Counted from the stretch's first letter, positions 26,449 through 36,101 are shown. The stretch is DNA of 64,000 nucleotides from Subtercola boreus (GCF_003399645.1 NZ_NBXD01000021.1:1-64000), one strand, 5' to 3'. Made by a program: numbers and translations. The notes: generated by a model from the letters alone, not told the origin.

Positions 26449-26677
26449 CATAGGGTGAACGACAGCGTCTGCGCTGTGCCTTGCCTGTGAGTCGCCTTGT
26501 CATGGGCTCGACACCGCTCCGCCCTTGAGGTGCGCGCGCCTCCGCTATTGAGATGCTCCGCCCCTGAGGGCGCGTCATCACGGAGCCCGACTGAGGTGAT
26601 CCGGTCGGCCGAGATGAACGGGGCGGCACCGGAGGCGTTCTGAGCCAGCATCCGGCACCGGGTCGGCGATGTGGGAG

Positions 26678-26751
26678 TACCCCCAGAGGGACTCGAACCC
26701 TCACTGTGTCGATTTTAAGTCGACTGCCTCTGCCGATTGGGCTATGGGGGC
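26678..26751 (-). tRNA. tRNA with anticodon UAA (Leu by codon), short variable arm
   Basis: A 74-nt cloverleaf can be folded on the minus strand: acceptor GCCCCCA with TGGGGGT, D arm GCCC/AGGC, anticodon stem GTCGA/TCGAC with loop CTTAAAA, T arm GAGGG/CCCTC with TTCGAGT. The anticodon is UAA, which reads the leucine codon UUA. The variable region is only five bases (ACAGT), whereas bacterial leucine tRNAs normally have a long extra arm. The first acceptor pair is G-U and the discriminator is A. CCA is not encoded. Confidence 0.85.
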
Positions 26752-26767
26752 CCGGCTCCAGCCGAGG

Positions 26768-28264
26768 CTACTCCTTGGAGACAGCTCCGCCGACGACGGC
26801 GGGGAGGCCCGCCGGGCCGGGGATCTGGGCAGCGCCCGACTCTGAACCCTTACCCGCATTCGAGCCGGCTGAGGCAGCAGGAGCACCGCCAGCTGCAGGA
26901 GCACCGCCAGCTGCAGGAGCCCCGGCGCCGACGCCGGCAGGTGCTGCGGGGCGCGGACGCGACGCGAACTCCTCGAACGCGGCGCGCGGGTGCACGCGGG
27001 CCTCGAGCGAGGCGATGTCGCGGCCGAGCACGAGGTTGAACCCCCAGTTGCCGATGACGCGGATCTTTCGTTCCCAGCTGGGCATCGCGAGACCGTGGTA
27101 GCCACGGTGCATGACCCAGGCCGGGAAGCCGGTGATGCCGATCTTCCCCGACTGGAACGCACCGATGCCGAGCCCGAGGCTGGCGACGGCACCCGCGTTC
27201 TTGTGGATGTAGTCCTTGACGTCTTCGCCGCGCAACTCTGCGACGATGTTCTTGGCGAGCTGCTTGCCCTGGCGAACCGCGTGCTGGGCGTTCGGCACGC
27301 AGAACCCGCCGACACCACCACCGGTCAGGTCGGGAACGGCTGTCACGTCACCGGCACCCCACGCGTCGACGACGACACCGTCATCGTTCTTGACACGCAG
27401 GTCGGGCTGGACCTTCAGGCGGCCACGCTCCTCGATGGGGAGGTCGGTGTTCTTCAGCATCGGGCTTGCCATGACCCCGGCCGTCCACACGATGGTGGCC
27501 GACTCGAAGCTCTCACCGGTCGACAGCTCGACGACACCGCCGACGGCCGACTTGAGCTGGGTCTCGAGGTGCACCTGGGCACCACGTTCGCCGAGGTTCT
27601 TGACGACCCAGTCGGCCGTCTTCGCCGAGACCTCGGGCATGATGCGGCCCATCGCCTCGATGAGGTGGAAGTGGGTGTCTTCGAAGCTGAGTTCGGGATA
27701 GCTGTCGAGGAGGGCACTGGCGAACGAGCGCATCTCGGCGAAGATCTCGATGCCGGCGAAACCGCCACCGACGACCACGAAGGTGAGCAGGCGGTCACGC
27801 TCCGCCCCCTCGGGCAGCTGGGATGCCTTATCGAAGTTCGTGAGGATGCGGTCGCGGATGGCGACGGCCTCTTCAATGGTCTTGAGCCCGATCGCCTCGT
27901 CGGCGACACCGGGGATGGGGAAGGTGCGGGAGACCGAACCGGCGGTCACCACGATGATGTCGTACTCGAGTTCGTAGTCTTCACCGACGTTCGGGTGGAC
28001 GGTGACCGTCTTGTCGGCGTGGGTGATCTTCTCGACCTTGCCGGCGATGATCGTGGTCTTCTTGAGGTGACGGCGATGCGCCACAACCGCGTGACGGGGC
28101 TCGATGGAGCCCGCGGCGATCTCGGGCAGGAACGGCTGGTAGGTCATGTACGGCAGCGGGTCGACGACCGTGACCTCAGCCTCGCCGGAGCGCAACCACT
28201 TCTCGAGCTTCCAGGCGGTGTAGAAGCCAGCGTATCCGCCGCCTACGATCAGGATTCTGGGCAC
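26768..28264 (-). CDS. Type II NADH dehydrogenase-like FAD oxidoreductase
   Basis: A 498-residue flavoprotein of the NDH-2 class. The FAD motif is ILIVGGGYAGFYTAWKLEKW, the NAD motif is TFVVVGGGFAGIEIFAEM, and the third conserved patch is VDAWGAGDVTAVPDL. NDH-2 enzymes oxidise NADH and reduce quinone at the inner membrane face without pumping protons. The GTG start is preceded by GAGGAGATC. The C-terminal 60 residues are a Pro/Ala/Gly tail containing an 18-bp DNA repeat. The tRNA gene lies 17 bp downstream. Confidence 0.88.
   Translation of the reverse strand: MPRILIVGGGYAGFYTAWKLEKWLRSGEAEVTVVDPLPYMTYQPFLPEIAAGSIEPRHAVVAHRRHLKKTTIIAGKVEKITHADKTVTVHPNVGEDYELEYDIIVVTAGSVSRTFPIPGVADEAIGLKTIEEAVAIRDRILTNFDKASQLPEGAERDRLLTFVVVGGGFAGIEIFAEMRSFASALLDSYPELSFEDTHFHLIEAMGRIMPEVSAKTADWVVKNLGERGAQVHLETQLKSAVGGVVELSTGESFESATIVWTAGVMASPMLKNTDLPIEERGRLKVQPDLRVKNDDGVVVDAWGAGDVTAVPDLTGGGVGGFCVPNAQHAVRQGKQLAKNIVAELRGEDVKDYIHKNAGAVASLGLGIGAFQSGKIGITGFPAWVMHRGYHGLAMPSWERKIRVIGNWGFNLVLGRDIASLEARVHPRAAFEEFASRPRPAAPAGVGAGAPAAGGAPAAGGAPAASAGSNAGKGSESGAAQIPGPAGLPAVVGGAVSKE
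26877..26927. repeat. 18-bp tandem repeat in the NDH-2 C-terminal tail
   Basis: GCAGGAGCACCGCCAGCT is repeated exactly at 26877-26894 and 26895-26912, with a partial third copy to 26927. It encodes repeating Ala-Pro-Ala-Ala-Gly-Gly units in the disordered tail. Confidence 0.8.
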
Positions 28265-28373
28265 AGTAAAGGATCTCCTCGGTGAAGGTGCAAGCCATCA
28301 GGCTACTACCTCCGCAGCGGGGCCCACACGCACGACAGGTGAACGTCGTGCGATCAGGATGCTGCGGAGCTGT

Positions 28374-28907
28374 TCAATGGCCGGCGCTGGCCGCAGGTAC
28401 AGGATACTCCTTGCACTCGCAGACCAGAGGCGACCAATCGCCGCGCGCCAGAGCTTCATCGCCGATCGGGTTGACCCCGGGGCCGGCAGCAAGGGAGTGG
28501 GCGGCCAGGGCATGCAGGCATTTGACCCGCACCGGCATCCCGCCAGCCGAGATCCCCGCGATCTCGTCGACCACGGCGATGCTCTCCCGGTCGCCGATGT
28601 ACTGCTCATGGGCGGCGCGGTAGGCATCCCCCACCCCGTCGTCACAGGTCACGAGGCTCTGCAGCTCGGGCATGATCCGCGCGGCTTCGAGGTCGGACAT
28701 CGCCGCCGTGGCAGCCGGGTGGCTGAGGTAGTACAGCGTCGGGAACGGCGTGCCGTCGTCGAGCCGGGGCGCCGTTGCGACCACGGTGGGTGCCCCGCAG
28801 ACGCAGCGCGCGGCGATGCCCAGTACGTTCCGGGCCCGTCGCCCCAGCTGGTTGGAGACCGTCTGGATGTCGAGTTCGGTCGGCGGGTCGAACGGTGGCC
28901 GGGTCAT
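28374..28907 (-). CDS. DUF501-family protein
   Basis: A 177-residue cytoplasmic protein of the DUF501 family, which is common in actinobacteria next to enolase and the FtsB-like gene. Conserved features include ARCVCGAPTVVATAPRLDDG, FPTLYYLSHP and a cysteine-containing VKCLHALAAHSLAAGPGVNP segment. The function is unknown. The ATG at 28907 overlaps the stop of the FtsB-like gene as ATGA. The exopolyphosphatase gene that often follows DUF501 is absent here. Confidence 0.87.
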   Translation of the reverse strand: MTRPPFDPPTELDIQTVSNQLGRRARNVLGIAARCVCGAPTVVATAPRLDDGTPFPTLYYLSHPAATAAMSDLEAARIMPELQSLVTCDDGVGDAYRAAHEQYIGDRESIAVVDEIAGISAGGMPVRVKCLHALAAHSLAAGPGVNPIGDEALARGDWSPLVCECKEYPVPAASAGH

Positions 28908-29446
28908 GGTGCTGTTCCGTCTGCCGGCTGGATGCCGAGCTGTTCTGGGGTCTGGGTGCTGAGCCCCGCGGTCATTCCCGAAGCGAAGAGCGACGCGATC
29001 CAGTCGCTCTGGGTGGCCTGGATGTCGGTGCTCACCGGAGTGGTCGACGACGGGTCGGCGGAGTTCACGTCGTTGAGCACGAGAAAACTGGTCTCGCCGG
29101 GCATCACGTAGTACAGCCGCTCGCGCGCCTCGGCGCGCACGTAGGCAGGATCGCTCCACCTGGCGACCTCTGCCGTCAGGGCGGAGTTCTGCGTCTGGGC
29201 TGCAGCGAGGTTGTGCTGCAGGTCGGAGATCTGCTGGCGCTGCTCGATGAAGATGCGGGCACCCGGGGCCACGATGACGACGAACAGCAGCAGCACGACG
29301 AGCATCAGCACGGTGAACCCCGAGAAGCGGATGCTGCGGAGCCAGTTCGTGGGCACCGCCCCCGCCGCGCCGGTGACGCCGACCGGGCGGCCTCCACGCG
29401 GTCGACGGTTGCCAGAACCGGGGGCTCTGCCGACCGTCGACCTCAT
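28904..29446 (-). CDS. FtsB/DivIC-like septum formation initiator
   Basis: A 180-residue bitopic membrane protein. A basic N-terminal tail is followed by one transmembrane helix (VLMLVVLLLFVVIVAPGARI) and a periplasmic coiled coil (IEQRQQISDLQHNLAAAQTQ). The conserved patch after it is EARERLYYVMPGETSFLVL, the hallmark of the septum-initiator family that joins the FtsL/FtsQ divisome complex. It sits 28 bp after enolase and is coupled to DUF501. Confidence 0.88.
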   Translation of the reverse strand: MRSTVGRAPGSGNRRPRGGRPVGVTGAAGAVPTNWLRSIRFSGFTVLMLVVLLLFVVIVAPGARIFIEQRQQISDLQHNLAAAQTQNSALTAEVARWSDPAYVRAEARERLYYVMPGETSFLVLNDVNSADPSSTTPVSTDIQATQSDWIASLFASGMTAGLSTQTPEQLGIQPADGTAP

Positions 29447-29474
29447 GGAGTTCCTCTCAACTGACTGCCCGGGA

Positions 29475-30773
<1,299 letters not shown>

Positions 30774-30834
30774 TCAGGTTGGATTGACGGATGCCGTTCG
30801 GAACGATCATCCAAGCCCCGAGTCTAACGAAGAC

Positions 30835-32112
30835 CTACTCTTCGCCGACGCTCAGCGCCTGTGCTTCATCGAGTTCGGACTCCTCGCCGCCGTTGTCGAC
30901 ACGGCGGAGGGTCTTCCGACCGATCACCACGAACAGGGCTGCGACGATGACCGAGCCCGCCGCGGCGTACATCGGGAAGCCCGGCGACACGGCCACGGCC
31001 AGCGCGGCGGCGGCGGGCGGCGCAATGGCCCCACCGAGGAAGCGCACGGCCGAGTAGGCGGAGGAGGCGACCGTGCGCGGCAGATCCGTCGCCATCATGA
31101 CCGACTCGGTGAGCACGGTGTTCACGACTCCGAGCATGAGCCCGCCGACCACGATGCAGGCGATCAGCCCGACGGTCGACTCGATGAGCAGCCCGCCCGC
31201 GACCAGATCGAGCGCAAGCAGCACCAGTGCGCCGATCAGGGCGGTGGTGCGCCTCATGCGGCGCGTCAGGAGGGGAGCGACGAAGACGCTCGTGATCGCG
31301 ACACCCATACCCCAGCCGAAGAACGTGAAGCCGAGGCCGATCGCGTTCAGGCCGAGCGGGAACGGGGTGTAGGCGAGCAGGGTGAAGAAACCCATGTTGT
31401 AGAACAGGGCGGTGAAGGCGAGCAGCCGGATGCTCGGGTTCGCCAGTGCGCGAAGGGGAGCGCTGAGGCGGGTCGGTGTGCGGTCGGCCTTCTCGTCTTT
31501 CGCAAGCAGCACCGCGATCGCGATGAACCCGATGGCCATGAGCACCGCGGTGCCGAAGAACGGGCCACGCCAGCTGATCGAACCCAGCAGGCCGCCGAGC
31601 AGTGGACCGATGGCGATGCCGAGACCGAGGGCGGCTTCGTAGAGCACGATCGCGCTGGACGCTCCCCCGCTGGCGGCGCCCACGATCGTGGCGAGAGCCG
31701 TCGAGATGAAGAACGCGTTGCCGAGGCCCCAGCCGCCGCGGAAGCCGATGACGGCCTCGACGCTACCGGCCGCGCCCGCGAAGGCGGCGAACACCACGAT
31801 CAGGGCGAGCCCGATCAGGAGCGTCTTCTTCGCGCCGATGCGGCTCGAGACGAAGCTCGTGATGAGCATCGCGAGACCGGTGATGATGAGGTAGCTCGTA
31901 AAGAGCAGTGAGGTCTGCGTCGGGGAGGCCTGCAGCGCCTCGGCGATCGCCGGCAGGATGGGGTCGACCAGGCCGATGCCCATGAAGGCGATGACGCTCG
32001 CGAACGCGACCGCCCAGACGGCCTTCGGCTGATGGAGGATGGATGCCCCACCGCCGTGCGGACCCGCGCCGTGGCCCGTGTTCGTGTGACTGGTCTCCCG
32101 TGTCGCCGTCAT
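30835..32112 (-). CDS. MFS transporter (DHA1-type efflux)
   Basis: A 425-residue major-facilitator protein with twelve predicted hydrophobic segments. It begins FMGIGLVDPILPAIAEALQA, the usual first helix of drug:proton antiporters. The loop 2-3 motif is SRIGAKKTLLIGLAL, and motif C-like residues LGLGIAIGPLLGGLLG follow in helix 5. The start overlaps the marR stop by one base (TAATG), so the MarR protein probably controls this pump. The exported compound is unknown. Confidence 0.87.
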   Translation of the reverse strand: MTATRETSHTNTGHGAGPHGGGASILHQPKAVWAVAFASVIAFMGIGLVDPILPAIAEALQASPTQTSLLFTSYLIITGLAMLITSFVSSRIGAKKTLLIGLALIVVFAAFAGAAGSVEAVIGFRGGWGLGNAFFISTALATIVGAASGGASSAIVLYEAALGLGIAIGPLLGGLLGSISWRGPFFGTAVLMAIGFIAIAVLLAKDEKADRTPTRLSAPLRALANPSIRLLAFTALFYNMGFFTLLAYTPFPLGLNAIGLGFTFFGWGMGVAITSVFVAPLLTRRMRRTTALIGALVLLALDLVAGGLLIESTVGLIACIVVGGLMLGVVNTVLTESVMMATDLPRTVASSAYSAVRFLGGAIAPPAAAALAVAVSPGFPMYAAAGSVIVAALFVVIGRKTLRRVDNGGEESELDEAQALSVGEE

Positions 32113-32549
32113 TACGCCGCCAGCTCCTGAACGTCGATGCGGTCGCCGATCAGGTCGGTGGCTTCGCTCAGAACGCTGAGCTCGCGTGTGGTGAGGTCGG
32201 CGAAGAGGGGTTCGAGCGCCATGCCGAGGCGGTAGCGCCAGTCGTTCAGTGCGTTCTGGCCCTTCGGGGCGATCGCTATCTGCCAGGCGCGGGCGTCGGA
32301 GGTGTCGGCGATGCGCTTGATCCACTCCAGCTCGTTCAGGTTCGCGACGATCTTGGTCATCGTGGGCTGGCTGACACGGTTCGCCGTGGCGAGTTCGCCG
32401 AGGCGCAGCGGGCCCGACGAGGTCAGCACGCTGAGCGTGCGCCAGGCCGCCGGCGAGGTGGAGTCTCCCGTGGCCTGGGCCGCGAGACGGGTGAGACGGT
32501 GGGTGACCGATACAAGGTCACCGAGAAGTTCGGAGAGTTCGCTGTTCAC
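32112..32549 (-). CDS. MarR-family transcriptional regulator
   Basis: A 145-residue MarR protein. The winged helix includes LRLGELATANRVSQPTMTKI and the wing segment IKRIADTSDARAWQIAIAPKG. It starts with GTG (32549) and is coupled to the MFS transporter gene. A short inverted repeat just upstream (32562-32574) is a candidate autoregulatory site. Confidence 0.87.
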   Translation of the reverse strand: MNSELSELLGDLVSVTHRLTRLAAQATGDSTSPAAWRTLSVLTSSGPLRLGELATANRVSQPTMTKIVANLNELEWIKRIADTSDARAWQIAIAPKGQNALNDWRYRLGMALEPLFADLTTRELSVLSEATDLIGDRIDVQELAA

Positions 32550-32561
32550 TTGCCTAATTGT

Positions 32562-32574
32562 ATAGCCAAACTAT
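32562..32574. promoter_or_regulatory. Candidate MarR operator
   Basis: ATAG at 32562-32565 is inverted as CTAT at 32571-32574 within an A/T-rich tract 13 bp upstream of the marR start codon. MarR proteins bind such short palindromes overlapping their own promoters. Confidence 0.45.
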
Positions 32575-32615
32575 CTATCCACCAAACCCCGCCCCTGCCC
32601 GCCCTGGCGTCGATT

Positions 32616-32661
32616 TTGCGCAGAAGCACCCAAACCCGCAGGGTTGGGTGCTTCTGCGCAA
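32616..32661. repeat. 46-nt intergenic palindrome, copy 1
   Basis: Perfect 18-nt arms (TTGCGCAGAAGCACCCAA at 32616-32633 and its inverse at 32644-32661) enclose a 10-nt centre that itself pairs partly. It lies between the hisS stop and the marR start, both on the minus strand. A diverged copy of the same total length is at 50058-50103. The T-run is on the wrong side for an intrinsic terminator. Confidence 0.85.
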
Positions 32662-32671
32662 GACGGGCGGG

Positions 32672-33946
32672 TCAGATGGCCTTGACGTCGAGGTCGGCGG
32701 CAGCGGCGGTGTCGGGGGCGACGAAGGCGAAGGAGGTGAATCCGGATGCCGCGGCACGGTCGAGCTGCGCCTTCGTGTTCTTCGTGCGCTTCTCGAGTCG
32801 CACGCGGGTGCCGGCGGCGATGAGCTCGGTCTTCAGCGCGACCAGCTGCGCCGGGGTGGCGGATGCTTCGTGCAGGAGGAGCAGGGCATCCGTCGCCCCC
32901 GTGACATCCGCCTGCAGAAGGTCGACGATGCGCTCGAAGCCGATCGAGAAACCGCACGCGGCGACGTCGGTGCCGAGAAAACGGCCGATCATGCCGTCGT
33001 AGCGGCCGCCTCCCCCGAGTGAGAAGGTGAAGTCGGGGTGGGCGATCTCGAAGATCGTGCCCGTGTAGTAGCCCATACCGCGCACGAGGAACGGGTCGAA
33101 GTGCAGGCGCGCCGGGTCGACGACTTCGGCGAGTGCGGCCAAGTCCGCGATGAGGGCCGGGTCGATGCCCGCGGGCAGTGCCTTGGTGATGGCGCGCACG
33201 CCGAACGGGTTGAACTCCTTCGTCGTGATGCGGTGGAAGAACTTCTCGAGCGTATCGACCGCGTCCGGCGTGGCATCACGCTCGCGGAGCTCGGCGACGA
33301 CGCCCTGCTCACCCACCTTGTCGAGCTTGTCGATGGTGATCAAGACCTGCGGATGCTCGGCTGAGGTGAATCCGAACACCTCGAGCATCGCCGTGAGCAG
33401 TCGACGGTCGTTGATGCGGATCGTGCACCCCTCGAGCCCCAGCTCGTCGAGCGTGGCGAGGGTGGCGGTGATGATCTCGGCCTCGGCGAGCTGGCTGGGC
33501 TCCCCGATGATGTCGATGTCGCACTGCACGAACTGGCGGTAACGACCCTTCTGCGGGCGCTCGGCGCGCCAGACCGGCGCGATCTGGATGGCCCGGAAGA
33601 CGCTCGGCAGCTCACCGCGGTGGCTGGCGTAGAACCTGGCGAGCGGAACGGTGAGGTCGAAGCGCAGGCCCAGGTCGGCGAGCTGCTGTGCGTCGTCCGC
33701 CGCGGCAGCCGCCTCGATCTCGGCCTGCGGCAGCGCGCGCTTGAGCACACTGAAGCTGAGCTTCTCGTTGTCGCCGCCGAGCCCGGAGTGCAGGAGCTCG
33801 ATGTCCTCCATCACGGGTGTCTCGATCTCGTCGAACCCGTGGGCGGTGTACGAACGACGGATGATGCCGAGCGCACGTTCGCGCGTCGCCTTCTCGGCGG
33901 GCAGAAAGTCGCGCATGCCGCGGGGCGGGGTTATTGCTTGGGCCAT
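32672..33946 (-). CDS. hisS: Histidyl-tRNA synthetase
   Basis: A 424-residue class II synthetase. Motif 1 begins ITPPRGMRDFLPAE; the amino-acid pocket is FDLTVPLARF; motif 2 is FRAIQIAPVWRAERPQKGR; the histidine-specific motif is LVRGMGYYTGTIFEI; motif 3 includes GGGGRYDGMIG and GFSIGFERI. The anticodon-binding domain follows. It charges tRNA-His. The ATG at 33946 was chosen over an upstream ATG because it matches the family start (MAQAITPPRG). Confidence 0.96.
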   Translation of the reverse strand: MAQAITPPRGMRDFLPAEKATRERALGIIRRSYTAHGFDEIETPVMEDIELLHSGLGGDNEKLSFSVLKRALPQAEIEAAAAADDAQQLADLGLRFDLTVPLARFYASHRGELPSVFRAIQIAPVWRAERPQKGRYRQFVQCDIDIIGEPSQLAEAEIITATLATLDELGLEGCTIRINDRRLLTAMLEVFGFTSAEHPQVLITIDKLDKVGEQGVVAELRERDATPDAVDTLEKFFHRITTKEFNPFGVRAITKALPAGIDPALIADLAALAEVVDPARLHFDPFLVRGMGYYTGTIFEIAHPDFTFSLGGGGRYDGMIGRFLGTDVAACGFSIGFERIVDLLQADVTGATDALLLLHEASATPAQLVALKTELIAAGTRVRLEKRTKNTKAQLDRAAASGFTSFAFVAPDTAAAADLDVKAI

Positions 33947-33984
33947 GCCCCAATTCTGCCAGTGGCGTGGGGACATGGCCGCCC

Positions 33985-34098
33985 GGGCGTGCTGCCCTCT
34001 AGGGTGTTTGCATGGGTTCTGCCAGTCTGACGACGTCGTCGGGGCGTGCTGCCCTCTAGGGTGTTTGCATGGGTTCTGCCAGTCTGACGACGTCGTCG
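33985..34098. repeat. 57-bp tandem duplication over the acyltransferase start codon
   Basis: A 57-bp unit is repeated without a mismatch at 33985-34041 and 34042-34098. Each unit carries AGGG, the ATG and the first ten codons of the acyltransferase gene. The upstream ATG (34012) opens a 15-codon frame that ends at TAG 34057-34059, ten bases before the real start at 34069. Confidence 0.95.
34012..34059 (+). CDS. Duplicated-start leader ORF, 15 codons
   Basis: The product would be MGSASLTTSSGRAAL. It exists because the tandem duplication copied the ribosome-binding and start region of the acyltransferase gene. Its first ten codons are identical to those of the real gene. Whether it is translated is unknown; if so, ribosomes terminate 10 bp before the main start and could reinitiate. 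Confidence 0.4.
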   Translation: MGSASLTTSSGRAAL

Positions 34099-35442
34099 AT
34101 CGACCTCTCCAAGCGTGACCTGACGCTCGACATCGCCCGGGTGTTCTGCGTGTTGCTCGTCGTCGTCATCCACCTGCTGATGGTCGGCGTCGGGTTCGGC
34201 TCCGACGGCCAGCTCCTCGTCTCCCGTCCTCTCGGCGACCAGCCGTGGTTCGCCGCTGTGACGTGGATCGGCCAGATCATGCCGCTCTTCTTCGTGGTGG
34301 GCGGGTTCGCGAGTCTCACGGCCTGGCGGAGCACCCGGCGCCGAGGCGGCACGGCCGCAGACTTCGTGCGCACCCGCGTGCTGCGCCTCGCCCAGCCGGT
34401 GCTGCCGCTGTTCGTCTTCTACGTGATCGTCATCGGCGGCGCCCGGCTCATCGGCATCGATCCCGCGCTGCTCGACACCGTCGTGGTCGGCGCGGGTTCG
34501 CCGCTCTGGTTCCTCGCCGCCTACGGTCTCTGCCAGGCCCTCGTGCCGACGATGGCCGGCTTGCACGCCCGGTCACCCCGGGGCACTCTGGCCGTTCTGC
34601 TCGTCGGAGCGGTGGTGGCGGATGCCCTGCGGTACTCCAGCGGAATCGACGCCGTGGGCCTCGCCAACCTCTTTTTCGTGTGGCTGCTGGTGCAGCAGCT
34701 CGGGTTCTGGTACGCCGACGGCTGGTTCGACCGGCGGCGGTGGTGGCAGCTCGTGGCGATCGCGGCAGTGGCGTACGCGTCCCTGTTCCCGCTCACCGGG
34801 ATCGGGCCGTACAGCGACGACATGCTGACGAACCTGAACCCTCCCACGCTGCCGCTGGTCGCGCTCGCGCTCGGGCAGGCGTGCATTCTGAGGCTGCTGC
34901 GGCCAGCTCTGGCGGCGCTCATGAACACGCACGCCACCCGCGCCTTCGTGTTCGTGGTCGGGTCGCGGCTGATGACGATCTACCTCTGGCACCTTCCGGT
35001 GATCATCCTGCTGTCGGGAGCGGCGCTGCTCATCCCCGGCGCGTCACCGACGCCCGCGGGCCCCGTGTGGTGGTGGAGCCGCACGATCGTCTTCGTGCTC
35101 GTGATGGCGGCGCTGTTCGGGCTGTCGTTCCTGGTGGGGCGCTGGGAGAAGCCGCGAGAGGTGGGAGCGACTCCCCCGGGCCGCATCGTGGCCCTGGCGG
35201 CCGTGCTGACCTTCGTGCCGGCGTTCTGCGTGATGCAGTTCTTCCTCGACCTGCCGTTCGCGGTACTCGGCGCGGTGTTCTACGGCACGGCGGTTCTGCT
35301 TCTCGGCCGGTGGCCCGGTGGGGCCGCGCGTCAGTCGGCGGCGGGAAGGCCCACGATTCCCGCGTCGAACCCGTCAAGCCCGTCGAACCCGTCGACCCCG
35401 TCGAACGTGTCGTCTGCCGGGACGGCGCCCCGGGCATCCTGA
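34069..35442 (+). CDS. Acyltransferase family 3 membrane protein
   Basis: A 457-residue integral membrane protein of the acyltransferase-3 superfamily. The start DLTLDIARVFCVLLVVVIHL carries the family histidine in helix 1, and IGQIMPLFFVVGGFASLTAW matches the second conserved helix. About ten transmembrane segments follow. Members transfer acyl groups to surface sugars or lipids. The C-terminal tail (SNPSSPSNPSTPSN) is repetitive and overlaps the convergent mazG gene by 112 bp. The start at 34069 is the second copy of a duplicated initiation region. Confidence 0.85.
   Translation: MGSASLTTSSIDLSKRDLTLDIARVFCVLLVVVIHLLMVGVGFGSDGQLLVSRPLGDQPWFAAVTWIGQIMPLFFVVGGFASLTAWRSTRRRGGTAADFVRTRVLRLAQPVLPLFVFYVIVIGGARLIGIDPALLDTVVVGAGSPLWFLAAYGLCQALVPTMAGLHARSPRGTLAVLLVGAVVADALRYSSGIDAVGLANLFFVWLLVQQLGFWYADGWFDRRRWWQLVAIAAVAYASLFPLTGIGPYSDDMLTNLNPPTLPLVALALGQACILRLLRPALAALMNTHATRAFVFVVGSRLMTIYLWHLPVIILLSGAALLIPGASPTPAGPVWWWSRTIVFVLVMAALFGLSFLVGRWEKPREVGATPPGRIVALAAVLTFVPAFCVMQFFLDLPFAVLGAVFYGTAVLLLGRWPGGAARQSAAGRPTIPASNPSSPSNPSTPSNVSSAGTAPRAS
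35331..35442. repeat. Convergent overlap built on a 9-bp repeat
   Basis: The 3' ends of the acyltransferase and mazG genes overlap by 112 bp. Near 35360-35410 the DNA is a degenerate 9-bp repeat (TCGAACCCG type). It reads as Ser-Asn-Pro repeats on the plus strand and as Gly-Phe-Asp repeats on the minus strand. Confidence 0.7.
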
Positions 35443-36101
35443 ACCGGCGCCTGCTCCGCCTCACGGATCTCGGACTGCAACCCTCGGAGGGTCGCCCGCA
35501 GCGCCCGCTCGGCATCGAAGCCCTGGGCCTTCGCTGAGGCGACGATCGCCAGCAGCAGCGAGCCGAGCTCGTCTTCGTCGCCGACCGGGATGCTCGCCGG
35601 CGCATCGGCTTCGAGCAACCCCACCTTCTGCGCTTTGCCGAGCAGCTTGTCGGCGAGCGCCAGCGAGGGCATGCCCTGGGGAACCCCGTCGAGGACGCTC
35701 GTTCGTCCGGGCTTCTCCGTGCGCTTCAGATCGTCCCACATGCCCACGACGTCGTCGGCCGTGTGCGCTTCGACGTCACCGAAGACGTGCGGATGCCGCC
35801 CCACCATCTTCGCCGTCATGTGAGCCGCGACATCCTGGATGTCGAACGCCTCCCCCGGAGTGTGGGCCGCGAGGTCGGCGTGGAAGACGACCTGGTAGAG
35901 AACGTCTCCGAGCTCCTCGAGCAGGTCGTCACGGGTGCCGACCTCGATCGCCTCGATGAGTTCGTGCGACTCCTCGACGAGGTACTGCACCAGGGACTCG
36001 TGCGTCTGCTCGGCGTCCCACGGGCATCCACCCGGCGCCCGCAGCCGCGCGGTCACGGCGATGAGTTCGTCGAGCTTCGAGGGGGGTGTCTTCTCGGTCA
36101 C
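35331..36101 (-). CDS. mazG: MazG-family nucleoside triphosphate pyrophosphohydrolase
   Basis: A 256-residue MazG. The opening LRAPGGCPWDAEQTHESLVQ and the metal-binding helix LLEELGDVLYQVVFHADLA, an EExxD motif, are diagnostic. A second conserved segment is KMVGRHPHVFGDVEAHTADD. It hydrolyses NTPs to NMP and pyrophosphate as a housecleaning enzyme. The last 25 residues are low-complexity (DGVDGFDGLDGFD), encoded on DNA shared antisense with the acyltransferase tail. Confidence 0.9.
   Translation of the reverse strand: MTEKTPPSKLDELIAVTARLRAPGGCPWDAEQTHESLVQYLVEESHELIEAIEVGTRDDLLEELGDVLYQVVFHADLAAHTPGEAFDIQDVAAHMTAKMVGRHPHVFGDVEAHTADDVVGMWDDLKRTEKPGRTSVLDGVPQGMPSLALADKLLGKAQKVGLLEADAPASIPVGDEDELGSLLLAIVASAKAQGFDAERALRATLRGLQSEIREAEQAPVQDARGAVPADDTFDGVDGFDGLDGFDAGIVGLPAAD

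Noticed and set aside
32616-32661. Ordinary intrinsic terminator of hisS
   Set aside because: The stem is strong, but on the hisS strand it is followed by AAAATCG, not a T-run, and a sibling of identical length occurs elsewhere. A repeat-element reading fits better, though a transcript-end role is not excluded.
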